Shown here: positions 47,638-55,982 of the stretch, one piece after another
How the letters are laid out: the number at the start of each line of letters is the position of its first letter
How positions within the stretch are numbered: the first letter of the stretch is position 1
NCBI RefSeq assembly: GCF_002093665.1
Contig: NZ_MRWE01000015.1
Coordinates: forward strand, 54,805-118,804
Reading direction: 5' to 3'
DNA from: Rouxiella badensis
GTDB lineage: Bacteria; Pseudomonadota; Gammaproteobacteria; Enterobacterales; Enterobacteriaceae
Length of the DNA: 64,000 nt
Notes under the pieces: model-generated
What the model saw: the letters and a program-made list of their open reading frames with translations, nothing else
Told to the model about the DNA's origin: nothing
Database searches by the model: none
Translations under genes and position numbers: made by a program

Positions 47638-47957
47638 TATTTTGCCTCATCTGAGGTGATCATTTTCAGCGTTTCGTTGAGGATTTTTTCGCCGTTCATC
47701 ATGCCGTAGTCCATGGTGTTGATGACGGTAATCGGCTTGTTCAACGAGTCACAAACCTGCTTGAACTCAGCCAGTTTGTACTTGATCTGCGGCCCCAATA
47801 GACAGCAGTCATAATTCTGAATCTGTTCACTAAACTCATCAAAACCAATGGCGTTAATCTCAACGTCGATATTATTTTGCGCAGCATATTTTTCCATGCG
47901 CTGGACAAGCATACTGGTGGACATTCCGGCGGCACAGCACAGTAAGATCTTATTCAT
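47637..47957 (-). CDS. PTS lactose/cellobiose-family enzyme IIB
   Basis: A 106-residue cytoplasmic IIB protein. The phosphorylated Cys8 is in LLCCAAGMSTSMLVQRME, the typical P-loop of Chb/Lac-type IIB proteins. A Rossmann-like fold with LLGPQIKYKLAEF follows. It is the first gene of the operon, with AGGGAT upstream of the ATG at 47957 and a well-formed promoter, repressor site and CRP site before it. Confidence 0.94.
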   Translation of the reverse strand: MNKILLCCAAGMSTSMLVQRMEKYAAQNNIDVEINAIGFDEFSEQIQNYDCCLLGPQIKYKLAEFKQVCDSLNKPITVINTMDYGMMNGEKILNETLKMITSDEAK

Positions 47958-48011
47958 TTTTTATCCCTCGGCGTAGTGTTTAAATCAAAATATACAAGGC
48001 AACGCCGTTTC

Positions 48012-48025
48012 TGCAACCGGTTTCA
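48012..48025. promoter_or_regulatory. AscG/GalR-type operator overlapping the PTS -35 element
   Basis: TGCAACCGGTTTCA, read on the minus strand as TGAAACCGGTTGCA, differs by one base from the palindromic E. coli AscG operator as I recall it (TGAAACCGGTTTCA). It overlaps the -35 hexamer of the leftward promoter, so binding of the AscG-like repressor would block the PTS operon. Confidence 0.82.
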
Positions 48026-48042
48026 GATTACTTAGCTTGATT

Positions 48043-48058
48043 TGTGATGGCGATCGCA
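48043..48058. promoter_or_regulatory. CRP site upstream of the PTS operon
   Basis: TGTGA-N6-TCGCA matches nine of ten CRP core positions. Its centre lies about 69 bases upstream of the predicted start, a class I activation position. Catabolite activation of a beta-glucoside operon is expected. Confidence 0.75.
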
Positions 48059-48304
48059 CGCGGGAAGCAATCGTTAAATATTAATGCCAACCAGATGGAT
48101 TAATATCGCAGTGGGAATATTATTAAACGTAAGGAAAACGTTAAAACACGGCTAATAATAACAGAAGATATAAATAGTTATCGTCACCTATAAATGCGGG
48201 TTATTTATTGCCATTGCGTAAAGTCGCTCTCTTCGAATAACTTGTTAGTTCAATAAATAACAAGGTACGATAGTCCACTGCGGAATGCCGTTACGGGGAA
48301 GAAA

Positions 48305-49318
48305 ATGAAGACCATGCTTGATGTTGCCAATAAGGCCGGAGTGTCCAAGGCTACCGTTTCACGCGTTTTGGCCGGCAACAGCTATGTAAGCAAAACGACC
48401 CGCGATCGCGTTTTCAAGGCGGTAGAAGAAATCGGTTATCGCCCTAATCTGGTCGCCAGAAACCTGGCAACCAGCAAATCGCAGAGCATCGGACTGATGG
48501 TCAGTAATACGCTCTATAATGGCCCCTACTTCACCGAACTTCTCTTCCAGACGGCGACGCTGACCGAAAGTTATGGTCGTCAGCTGATCCTCGCCGACGG
48601 CAAACACAGCGCCGAAGAGGAGCGTCAGGCGATCGAATTTCTGCTCGATTTACGCTGTGACGGCATCATTGTTTATCCCCGTTTCTTAAATTCAGGCGAA
48701 CTGACTCAAATCATCGAACGCTCTTCGAAACCGATGATTGTGGTCAATCGCCGACTTGAACATAGCCCGCAGCACTGTGTGTACGCCGACCACCAGCAGT
48801 ACAGCTTTAACGCCGTCAGCCATCTTATTCAGTGCGGGCATCGCGATATCGCCTTTATCAGCGGTATACCCGGTTCGCCGTCTGCAGACAGCCGCCTGCG
48901 GGGCTATCGTCAGGCGCTGGAGAAACATGACATTGCGTATCGAGAACCCTGGGTTGTTGCAGGAAGCTGGTCGCTGGAGAGCGGGCGCGAAGCGGCAAAA
49001 ACGTTGCTCGCGCGCAACATCTCTTTTAGCGCACTGGTGGCGAGTAATGATGATATGGCGATCGGTGCGGCCAATCAGCTGCACGCGGTGGGAAAACGGG
49101 TGCCGCACGATGTCTCATTGATTGGCTTTGATGATATCAAGATGGCGTCGTATTTCATCCCGGCGCTCAGCACCGTTCGCGTACCGGTCGCAGAAATGAT
49201 TGAAACCACGCTCAAACAGCTAGTCGATATGATGGACGGCCGACCGTTCGATGCCCTCCAGCCGTTCCCCGGCGAGCTTATCGTGCGTGACTCTAGCGGA
49301 CCTGGGCCGCATCTTTAA
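48305..49318 (+). CDS. LacI-family repressor, AscG-like
   Basis: A 337-residue LacI/GalR regulator. The helix-turn-helix (MLDVANKAGVSKATVSRVLA) and hinge helix (RPNLVARNLATSKS) are at residues 1-60. A periplasmic-binding-protein-like sensor domain follows, with NTLYNGPYFTELL, ADGKHSAEEERQAIEFLLDL and ALVASNDDMAIGA closely resembling E. coli AscG. It probably represses the divergent PTS/phospho-beta-glucosidase operon through the operator at 48012. It ends with a four-base convergent overlap with the next gene. Confidence 0.93.
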   Translation: MKTMLDVANKAGVSKATVSRVLAGNSYVSKTTRDRVFKAVEEIGYRPNLVARNLATSKSQSIGLMVSNTLYNGPYFTELLFQTATLTESYGRQLILADGKHSAEEERQAIEFLLDLRCDGIIVYPRFLNSGELTQIIERSSKPMIVVNRRLEHSPQHCVYADHQQYSFNAVSHLIQCGHRDIAFISGIPGSPSADSRLRGYRQALEKHDIAYREPWVVAGSWSLESGREAAKTLLARNISFSALVASNDDMAIGAANQLHAVGKRVPHDVSLIGFDDIKMASYFIPALSTVRVPVAEMIETTLKQLVDMMDGRPFDALQPFPGELIVRDSSGPGPHL

Positions 49319-49758
49319 TCTTCAGGCGAAGCAAAATCTTCACCGAGCCATGCCCCTTTGCAAAACAGTCGCGCAGCGGCCAGGCTCTGCTGATGTCGTC
49401 CCGCAGGGTCGGCGGGAATTTGCACCATTTGCAGCAGCATGGCGGTGAAAAACTGTGCCAGCAGCGCGACGGAAATATCTTCTCTAAACACGCCGTTTTG
49501 CTGCGCTTCGGCAAAAATTCCCTGCACAATCGCCACCAGCTCATCGCGCGTTTTATGCACCGCAGGAAATACCAGCAGCGTCTGCTGGGTTTCACTCGGG
49601 TGTTGAGCAAGAAAATTCAGCAACTTGCGAAAGCTTAACGCCACGCGGTCCATCACCTGATTTTCGGGCACCCAGGCGTCAATTTTTAGCGTCTGCGCCA
49701 GCGAAAACAGCCGCTGGTTGAAGGCGTTCAGACTCTCATCGTTCAAGGATTCAGACAT
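49315..49758 (-). CDS. TetR-type ligand-binding domain protein lacking the DNA-binding domain
   Basis: A 147-residue helical protein whose pattern (RVALSFRKLLNFLAQHPSET, AIVQGIFAEAQQNGVFREDI, ALLAQFFTAMLLQMVQIPAD) is that of a TetR/AcrR C-terminal ligand-binding and dimerisation domain. No helix-turn-helix precedes it; the 195 bases up to the divergent monooxygenase gene contain stops and do not encode one. The ATG at 49758 has a weak GGAAAA site. It is either the remnant of a TetR gene that controlled the LLM operon or a dimerising antagonist. The assignment is by pattern, not by a strong motif. Confidence 0.6.
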   Translation of the reverse strand: MSESLNDESLNAFNQRLFSLAQTLKIDAWVPENQVMDRVALSFRKLLNFLAQHPSETQQTLLVFPAVHKTRDELVAIVQGIFAEAQQNGVFREDISVALLAQFFTAMLLQMVQIPADPAGRHQQSLAAARLFCKGAWLGEDFASPED

Positions 49759-49953
49759 ATTTTTCCGTCGGATGACTTATTGTTAACGTGCAGGTCCGCA
49801 ACTTTATCCTATTTAATTTCATCCGCAAACCGCCCCCTTACTCGCTATTTCAATTAGCGCAACTTCATAGCAACTATTGTTGTTTTACTTCGCAACCCCC
49901 CGAATCCAATAATCAAAAGCATTACCCTCTGAGCTTAATATAAGGAAAAAAAG

Positions 49954-50952
49954 ATGGGATACCGTTTAAGTTTGTTGGACAAAAGCCCTCTTGACGAACA
50001 TGAGGATGCTGCCGGGGCACTCAAGCGCACGCTGGAACTGGCACAAAAGGCCGAACAGTGGGGTTATCACCGTTTTTGGCTGGCCGAGCATCACAATACC
50101 GACAAGCTTGCTATCTCCTCACCGGAAATTGTCATTGCGTGGATCCTTGCTCACACCCGCAAACTGCGGGTCGGTTCGGGCGGCGTAATGCTGCAACACT
50201 ACAGCCCGTTTAAGGTCGCCGAAAACTTTAACCAGCTGGCGTCACTGGCGCCAGGCCGCGTCGACCTTGGCGTCGGCAAAGCGCCGGGGGGCCTGCCGCT
50301 GTCAACGCATGCGTTACAGTACGCGGTCAATCCCGAGTTGAAAGGTGACTTCGCAGAACAGCTAAAACTGCTGGACGACTGGCTTTCCGTGCCGGTCAGA
50401 GAGCAGAGCGGTGACACGCTTTCCGTTACACCTCAACCTCCACAGACCGCCTCGCGCTTCCTGCTGGGTGCCAGCGAAGAGAGCGCGAGACTTGCTGCAC
50501 GACTGGGCTGGAACTTCGTGTTTGCCGCGCACCTCAACGCCGACGAGCGTGATATTTCCCGTGCACTTTCTGCCTATACCCACGACAGCAGCGGCCGTCG
50601 CGCTCTGCTAGCCGTGCCGGTGATTGCGGCCGACACCAGCGCACAGGCTAAGAAGTGGGTCGACGAAGGCCAGCTTTATCGCGTCATCGCCAGCGACGGC
50701 CAACGGGTCAACGTCGGCAGTCTGGAGCAGGCCGAGGCCTATATTCGCCAGTCGAAGGCCGCGTCGCACAAGATTGAGGAACGCAAATCGGCAGTGCTGG
50801 CCGGTACCGGTGAAGAGGTCCATCAGCAGCTCGAGGCATTGCAGGCGCAGTATGGTATTGAGGAGTTTGTGATCGATTCACCGGTTTCTCAGTCTCAGGC
50901 CCGTCTGCGCTCGCTCGAATTACTCGCCAGCGCCAGCGTGGCTTTGGCATAG
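49954..50952 (+). CDS. LLM-class flavin-dependent oxidoreductase, MsnO8/YhbW-type
   Basis: A 332-residue bacterial-luciferase-fold protein of the MsnO8 group, shorter than the NtaA/DszA branch. Characteristic parts are YRLSLLDKSPL at the start, WGYHRFWLAEHHNTDKLA, GSGGVMLQHYSPFKVAENF and LAPGRVDLGVGKAPGG. It should use reduced FMN or FAD and O2 on an unidentified substrate. TAAGGAAA precedes the ATG at 49954. It is the first gene of a three-gene operon with a GNAT and a YxeK-like monooxygenase. Confidence 0.88.
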   Translation: MGYRLSLLDKSPLDEHEDAAGALKRTLELAQKAEQWGYHRFWLAEHHNTDKLAISSPEIVIAWILAHTRKLRVGSGGVMLQHYSPFKVAENFNQLASLAPGRVDLGVGKAPGGLPLSTHALQYAVNPELKGDFAEQLKLLDDWLSVPVREQSGDTLSVTPQPPQTASRFLLGASEESARLAARLGWNFVFAAHLNADERDISRALSAYTHDSSGRRALLAVPVIAADTSAQAKKWVDEGQLYRVIASDGQRVNVGSLEQAEAYIRQSKAASHKIEERKSAVLAGTGEEVHQQLEALQAQYGIEEFVIDSPVSQSQARLRSLELLASASVALA

Positions 50953-50962
50953 GGAGCCGCTA

Positions 50963-51523
50963 ATGAGTGAAATTATTCGCCAGGCCAATGAGTCAGACGC
51001 CGAAGCGCTGCACAGTATGCTGCAAAAGGCCTATGCCTCTCTGCAAGAGCACAATATTCATTTTACGATTACTCGCGCCAGCGTTGAGGACGTGCGCGAG
51101 GTTATCCGCAACGAAAGCACTTTCCTGTTGGAAACGGAGCTGGGAATAACCGCAACGGCTACGGTACGACTGCCCTGGACACCGCCGAAGAAGCCTGAGG
51201 CACCCTGGCCGTTTCTGCACTGGTTTGCGGTGAACGAACGCGCCAAAGGCAAAGGCTATGGCGCGAAGATTATCAGCTACGCCGAAGAGACCTTCCTGCG
51301 CGACCAGCTGAAAGCGCCGGCGGTTTTTCTGGCGACGGCGATACGCCATCCGTGGCTCACCACGCTGTATCAGCGCCGAGGCTATGAGGCGTTTCATACC
51401 GCCATCAACCCGCTTGGCGTTGAGTTGGTGTATCTGCGCAAGATTCTTAATCAAGAAATCTATGAGGCGCAGGAGCAGAAAGAATACGTTCGCACCATCG
51501 CCGACACGCGAGTTTTGGTATAA
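50963..51523 (+). CDS. GNAT N-acetyltransferase (second YxeL-like paralogue)
   Basis: A 186-residue GNAT-fold acetyltransferase. The acetyl-CoA loop is VNERAKGKGYGAKIISYAEE (about residues 90-110). LKAPAVFLATAIRHPWLTTL is shared with the GNAT at 26001, supporting a common origin and similar substrate. It starts ten bases after the MsnO8-type gene and ends 24 bases before the second monooxygenase. It probably acetylates an S-modified cysteine so that the monooxygenase can act on it. Confidence 0.85.
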   Translation: MSEIIRQANESDAEALHSMLQKAYASLQEHNIHFTITRASVEDVREVIRNESTFLLETELGITATATVRLPWTPPKKPEAPWPFLHWFAVNERAKGKGYGAKIISYAEETFLRDQLKAPAVFLATAIRHPWLTTLYQRRGYEAFHTAINPLGVELVYLRKILNQEIYEAQEQKEYVRTIADTRVLV

Positions 51524-51547
51524 CCGGTCAGCATAAAGGAAAAAATA

Positions 51548-52894
51548 ATGAGCAAAAAAAGACAGTTACGCTTAGGAGCGATTATTCAGGGACCTTCGGG
51601 CAATATGTCGGCATGGCGTCATCCTGACGCGGTGGCCGACGCCAGCATCAACGTTGAGTTCGTTCAGGCATTGGCGAAGAAAGCCGAGCAGGCCAAGTTT
51701 GATTTTCTGTTTGTGGCCGATGGCCTGTATATCACAGAGCAGTCAATCCCACACTTCCTCAACCGCTTTGAGCCTATTACCCTGCTCTCCGCGCTGTCGC
51801 TAGTGACTAAGAAGATTGGTCTGGTCGGGACGCTTTCGACCTCTTATAGCGAACCCTTTACCGTGGCGAGACAGTTCGCCAGTCTCGATCATCTGAGCGG
51901 CGGCCGTGCCGGGTGGAACGTGGTGACCTCACCGCTTGAAGGTTCGGCGAAGAACTTTTCCCGCGATAAACACCCTGAGCACGACGAGCGCTATCGTATC
52001 GCCAGCGAATATTTACAGGTGACCAAAGGCCTGTGGGACTCATGGGAAAAAGACGCCTTTGTGCGTAACAAAGAAAGCGGACAATTCTTCGACCGCGACA
52101 AGCTGCATACCCTAAATCACCACGGTAAATACTACTCTGTACAGGGACCGCTTAACGTTGGCCGTTCTCCTCAAGGTCGCCCTATCGTCTTCCAGGCGGG
52201 TGCATCCGAGCAGGGTAAAGCCTTTGCCGCCGAGGCCGCCGATGCCATTTATACCCGTCAGGAAACGCCGGAGCTTGCCCGTGAATTCCTGCAGGACGTG
52301 AAACGTCAGTTGGTTGAGAAAGGTCGCGACGCCGATGATATCCGCGTGTTCCAGGGGACTAGCGTGATTATTGGTGACAGCGTGGAGGACGCCGAGGGCA
52401 AGTATCAGCAGACCGCGCAGTTGGTGACCGTTGACAAGGCGCTCGAGTATCTCGGACGCTACTTTGAACACTATGATTTCAGCCAGCATGAGCTGGATGC
52501 GCCGTTCCCGGAAATCGGCGACTTAGGGCAGAACAGCTTCCGTAGCACCACCGACGAGATTAAGCGCAATGCAAAAGCGCGTGGGCTAACGCTGCGTCAG
52601 GCCGCACTCGAAGCCGCCACACCGCGCCCTTCGTTCCTCGGCACGGCCCAAGACGTTGCCGATGGCTTCGAGCACTGGTTTACCTCCGGTGCGACCGACG
52701 GATTCATCGTCCGCGGCGGCACGCCAACGGCATTTGATGATTTCATCGAACAGGTGATTCCGATTTTGCAACAGCGTGGCCTTTACCGCACCGAATACGA
52801 AGGCAACACGCTGCGTGAGAATCTGGGATTGCGCGAGCCAGAGAACCAGTTCGCCAGGAATCAGGCAAAAACTCAGGAAAAAGTTACCGCGTAA
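51548..52894 (+). CDS. LLM-class flavin monooxygenase, NtaA/SnaA/DszA family (second YxeK-like)
   Basis: A 448-residue monooxygenase with the NtaA/SnaA/SoxA/DszA hallmarks: [39 protein letters not shown] and [19 protein letters not shown]. It shares the length and motifs of the enzyme at 23278 but is clearly diverged, so the two may take different thioethers or amines. AAAGGAAAA precedes the ATG at 51548. It closes the three-gene operon and is followed by a hairpin terminator. Reduced FMN must come from a reductase encoded elsewhere; the flavin-reductase-like gene at 20807 is one option. Confidence 0.88.
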   Translation: MSKKRQLRLGAIIQGPSGNMSAWRHPDAVADASINVEFVQALAKKAEQAKFDFLFVADGLYITEQSIPHFLNRFEPITLLSALSLVTKKIGLVGTLSTSYSEPFTVARQFASLDHLSGGRAGWNVVTSPLEGSAKNFSRDKHPEHDERYRIASEYLQVTKGLWDSWEKDAFVRNKESGQFFDRDKLHTLNHHGKYYSVQGPLNVGRSPQGRPIVFQAGASEQGKAFAAEAADAIYTRQETPELAREFLQDVKRQLVEKGRDADDIRVFQGTSVIIGDSVEDAEGKYQQTAQLVTVDKALEYLGRYFEHYDFSQHELDAPFPEIGDLGQNSFRSTTDEIKRNAKARGLTLRQAALEAATPRPSFLGTAQDVADGFEHWFTSGATDGFIVRGGTPTAFDDFIEQVIPILQQRGLYRTEYEGNTLRENLGLREPENQFARNQAKTQEKVTA

Positions 52895-52904
52895 CCTTTT
52901 GATG

Positions 52905-52940
52905 CTCTGCCTCGCGTTACGACCTGGAGGCAGAGTTATT
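52905..52940 (+). terminator. Hairpin after the LLM-GNAT-LLM operon
   Basis: CTCTGCCTC at 52905-52913 pairs perfectly with GAGGCAGAG at 52927-52935 across a 13-base loop, followed by TTATT. It lies ten bases after the operon stop. Confidence 0.65.
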
Positions 52941-52948
52941 CCCGCTCG

Positions 52949-53629
52949 TTATTCAACCTCGTAGCTCAATTCCTTCTGAAACTTCTTGCGCAATACCCGA
53001 CGTGCTCTTCTGAACGGGTAACCTTTCTCCTGTCTCTTAAGTCGACAGCGAATTGCCGCCCTTTCGACGGCCCTGACAGCTCGCTGCTGCTCTAGTCCCG
53101 AGCCTTCCTTGTCGGTATCGCCGTCAGTGATGGCGGGTGGTATTAGGCTCAAGATCTCGAGACCATAAAGCAGATTAAACATTCCCCCGCAGTCTGCCTC
53201 CCAACGAAGGGGCGTATTGATGTGAATTAACGCCTTCGCAGCCTGCTGTGTCACACCATATCCTGCCGTAGAACATGCCTCGCTGAGGCGATAAAATGTG
53301 ACGTAATTACCGAGAGAGGCCTTTTTTGTCGGACAATAATATTCTGGAGGAGTTAACAGATAAACCCTGGCTTTATTATCACTTACCGATTCAATCCGTT
53401 TTAAAACATCGATTATATTAGCATCGATAAGCGCATCATCTTTCATAATTAGCGCCCATGGCAAAATAATTATCAACGCTTCATGAAATAAATTCCTCGC
53501 TTAGCGTAGCGCCATCAATGGCATAAAAAATCTCGGTTTCAAGCCCGATTTTTTGGCACTGCGTCAATAGTGCCGTTCTTTTCTCAAGGTCTTTTTAAGG
53601 CTAATAACAAACGCTTTCATTAATTTCAT
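52949..53629 (-). pseudogene. Glycosyltransferase family 25 pseudogene (two frameshifts, internal deletion)
   Basis: The longest open stretch (52949-53476) carries only the C-terminal part of a GT25 LPS/LOS glycosyltransferase: ALIMKDDALIDANIIDVL (metal-site region), YGVTQQAAKALIHINTPL and FNLLYGLEILSLIPPAI. Upstream, the missing N-terminus can be read in other frames. An ATG at 53629 opens MKLMKAFVISLKK. After a one-base slip in an A-run the frame continues as DLEKRTALLTQ...TEIFYAIDG, then stops at TGA shortly after EEFIS. About 40 residues expected before ALIM are absent. The remnant start is three bases after the GT9 stop, so it was the last gene of an LPS operon. Confidence 0.8.
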
Positions 53630-53631
53630 AC

Positions 53632-54714
53632 TCAAGGTGCCAGCATGTAGCGTTCAATCTCCACACCTATTTTTTTGTTGTCTATGGATGATATGTTTTT
53701 CTCTTGAGTAATAATCTGTGTCGCCTGCGCATAATTAGGCGCCCAGACTTTATTATTAATAAAGCCACCTTCTAATATCGCGTTGGCATAAAGTGCAATA
53801 AGTGGCTTCTGATAACTACAGGCAAGGTGCACCCAAGAGGTGTCTGGCGTAATAATCAGGTCCGCCTGCTTGACTATTGCCGCCGCACTCAAGAAGCTCG
53901 TAAACGGACTCTTAATTGCCCGAGCGTCGAGCTTCAGTGACTCCATTAATGCAGGAGGGCCGATAATAATAATCACTGCATCAGGAGTCACCTGCTTAAT
54001 TTTCTCGATAACATAGCCAAGCTGATGGTCGGACATCAGTCGCGTTTTGCAGGCCGCAAATGGATTGATAACAATCAGTTTTCCTGGCAAAAGAGGGGCC
54101 ATAAACATCGTCACCGCGTTGGCTACGATGTCCGGAATCGTTATCTCGTAGCGATAATTTTCTGCGCTGAGCCCAAGCTTTTGCAGCACCGTCTTATATC
54201 TTTCGCTTACGTGTCTGTCGTAAAACGCATAGGGAATATTGACGTTATAGCGTTTAAATACCTCCTTGTTAAACCCTAAAGTGTATTTTGCATTAATAAG
54301 ACTGACAAACGCATAATGTGAAGCCGATATATCATCACCAAAATCAAGCAACAGATCGTATTGTTGGCGGCGTAACCTGCACACCGTTTTCAATACGCTG
54401 CTTTTCTTGCTGGAGTGTGAAAAAACCTTTCCTGCAAAAGACGCTGCCTGATAAATAAAAGCGTTATCCTTGCCTGTCACAACATCGACAGCATAACCCG
54501 CGCGCTCTAGCGCCTTGATCAATCCACTGGCAACAATGGAATCGCCAATCTTGTTGTCTTCACGTAATATTAAAATAGTTTTAACGGCCTGAGGGTTAAA
54601 TAAATCTTGTTTAATTATCAGGAAATCAAAAAACTGCGAAGCCACTCTAATCTTCCATCTCTTTTGAAAAGCCAGCCTAGCCATGTTCATCTTCTTTATT
54701 TTCTTTAAATTCAT
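53632..54714 (-). CDS. GT9-family glycosyltransferase (LPS heptosyltransferase-like)
   Basis: A 360-residue glycosyltransferase of family 9. Key parts are the N-terminal ILILREDNKIGDSIVASGLI, the KLIVINPFAACKTRLMSD substrate site and the C-terminal ADLIITPDTSWVHLACSYQK with the conserved D..W.H pattern of heptosyltransferases. It probably adds a heptose or related sugar to the LPS core on the cytoplasmic face of the inner membrane. I start it at the ATG at 54714 (MNLKKIKK) with GGAAAT upstream; the longer reading from 54741 needs GTG. It is AT-rich, as is common for LPS genes that move between strains. Confidence 0.85.
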   Translation of the reverse strand: MNLKKIKKMNMARLAFQKRWKIRVASQFFDFLIIKQDLFNPQAVKTILILREDNKIGDSIVASGLIKALERAGYAVDVVTGKDNAFIYQAASFAGKVFSHSSKKSSVLKTVCRLRRQQYDLLLDFGDDISASHYAFVSLINAKYTLGFNKEVFKRYNVNIPYAFYDRHVSERYKTVLQKLGLSAENYRYEITIPDIVANAVTMFMAPLLPGKLIVINPFAACKTRLMSDHQLGYVIEKIKQVTPDAVIIIIGPPALMESLKLDARAIKSPFTSFLSAAAIVKQADLIITPDTSWVHLACSYQKPLIALYANAILEGGFINNKVWAPNYAQATQIITQEKNISSIDNKKIGVEIERYMLAP

Positions 54715-54897
54715 GATAATTTCCAACCCACGGGAGTGCACCCTGCCAAAACAAAAAAACCGGCAGGATAATATTTAATAAAATTTAAATTTTTAGAGGG
54801 GTTTATGGGGCCAATATTACTTGGGTCGTTTTTTTAATACCCGAATATAATACCCGCATTGCGGCGAGGATCAATGAAATGAGTTTTATAAAGCAAC

Positions 54898-54930
54898 AAA
54901 CCCCGCAGGTGCGAGGTTTGGCTTAATGCG
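54898..54930 (-). terminator. Candidate terminator after the 94-residue protein gene
   Basis: AAACC...GGTTT arms with an inner CGCA/TGCG stem form a hairpin at 54898-54918 with one mismatch. On the minus strand it is followed by a GTTGCTTTAT stretch. It lies about 30 bases after the stop at 54950. Confidence 0.4.
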
Positions 54931-54949
54931 TACAACGTTGTCAAAGACT

Positions 54950-55234
54950 TTACATCATTGGCTTGATGTTCTTGTGAATTAACAAGTTCGTCTTCTCATC
55001 CAGCGGAATGTCAGGACAAGCACCGCAATAGCCAATCAGATACCAGTGCCCATCCGCACATTTTTCTGGACAGACTTTATAGCGTTCGTTTTGCACGCCA
55101 TAGAGCTCTGCTTTTGCCTGAGCGAGTTCGCCTGAGTTATCTCCGCGAAAGAACAGGGAAAACTGGTGATTTTCATCGACATGTTTTTGTCCATGGCGGC
55201 TGCCGCCCAGAAGCAAATAATGGTATTCAGACAT
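54950..55234 (-). CDS. Small cysteine-containing protein of unknown function (94 aa)
   Basis: A 94-residue protein that I do not recognise. The ATG at 55234 (MSEYHYLLLGG) is preceded by an outstanding AGGAGGAGGAG site, so I reject the longer reading from 55471. Four cysteines cluster in YKVCPEKCADGHWYLIGYCGACPD (about residues 57-78 in part), which could bind a metal or form disulfides. There is no signal peptide, so cytoplasmic metal binding is more likely. It has its own CRP-type promoter about 135 bases upstream. Confidence 0.7.
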   Translation of the reverse strand: MSEYHYLLLGGSRHGQKHVDENHQFSLFFRGDNSGELAQAKAELYGVQNERYKVCPEKCADGHWYLIGYCGACPDIPLDEKTNLLIHKNIKPMM

Positions 55235-55778
55235 TATTTCTCCTCCTCCTAGCAATTGATTAAATGTCGTTACAACCCTTTTTCGCCTGATGCAAAAAAC
55301 ATTTGGAACACACAATTTTGAGGGGCCATCTACGCGCCTAATTTCAGAGACAGCGCCAATTGATGCCCTTCTTAAAGTATAGGACAGATCACAGTTGCTA
55401 TGAGGTCTTGCGTGACAAACGTGATACAGATCACGCATTAATTTTGTACAACTAATTTGCTCAGTAAGCAAGCAGCTTGAGGGGTGTGGAATGATATTTT
55501 TTCAAGAAATCAAAGAAGCGCTAATGCCTTGAAAGTCTTGCCTGTTGGCAGCAATACAAATACGTCTTCGCGTAATAAGTAAAGTTTAGCCTGTTGCTGC
55601 CCTAGTGTAACGGTGAAACGATAAAACGGCTTGATTCGGACAAAATGTGGCAAAACTGGCTGTAAAGGGGAAAATAGTGCTAAACGGACATTGACGGGGA
55701 TGACGGCAAACCCGAGGAGATTAAGATAGACCGGTGTTGGGCATAAAAAAGCCGTAGAGCAAGACAGCTTCAATAAAA
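55235..55778. other. Gene-poor stretch upstream of the 94-residue protein gene
   Basis: This 544-base stretch separates the divergent 94-residue gene and the ABC remnant. It holds the promoter and CRP site described separately, and a leader of about 135 bases. A minus-strand open frame at 55510-55773 starts with TTG, lacks a ribosome site and resembles nothing I know; I do not count it as a gene. Confidence 0.5.
55376..55435 (-). promoter_or_regulatory. CRP-type class I promoter for the 94-residue protein gene
   Basis: A near-perfect CRP core, cGTGA-N6-TCACg (55420-55435), lies about 59 bases upstream of the start predicted from a good -10 hexamer TATACT (55376-55381). The -35 region (CTCATA) is poor. 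A strong -10, a weak -35 and CRP near -60 are the hallmarks of a class I CRP-dependent promoter. Confidence 0.65.
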
Positions 55779-55982
55779 ATGTTAATGTATCTTGTGCGAA
55801 ATGCCCATGGACTGCTTTTCGTCGCCATGTTCACCAGCCTGCTGAGTGGCTTTAGTAACGCTTCACTGGGCAGCGGGAAAACCACGCTGGCGAAAGTGTT
55901 GGTCGGTCTTTACCCCCCTCATCTGGCCGACAGAATCATTAAACTCGACGCTGGAAAGATTACCGAGGATAGAAATCAGTGA
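55779..55982 (+). pseudogene. Internally deleted ABC exporter remnant (cyclic-peptide/siderophore exporter type)
   Basis: A 67-codon frame that joins the first membrane helix of an exporter (LLFVAMFTSLLSGFSNASL) directly to a Walker A motif (GSGKTTLAKVLVGLYPP) and then to a C-terminal-like DRIIKLDAGKI. The pattern fits the YojI/SyrD/PvdE-type fused ABC exporters of about 550 residues. Nearly all of the transmembrane domain and most of the ATPase are missing, through in-frame deletions rather than frameshifts. It ends in a GTGA overlap with the ComB-like gene, showing that a full exporter gene once preceded that gene. Confidence 0.75.

Larger units (their letters stand above)
47958..48304. promoter_or_regulatory. 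Divergent control region of the beta-glucoside PTS operon and its repressor
   Basis: This 347-base region has no ORF. Leftward promoter: TTGCAG (48011-48016), 16-base spacer, TATATT (47989-47994), giving a start near 47982. Rightward promoter for the repressor gene: TTGTTA (48242-48247), 18-base spacer, TACGAT (48266-48271), within a perfect inverted repeat CTTGTTA/TAACAAG at 48241-48264. The LacI-type operator and CRP site are listed separately. The central part is AT-rich. Confidence 0.65.

Noticed and set aside
55510..55773. 87-residue minus-strand ORF
   Set aside because: It would start at TTG without a ribosome site and lies in the spacer between a strong CRP promoter and the ABC remnant. 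A passing likeness of its end (LREDVFVLLPTGK) to helicase P-loops was judged chance.
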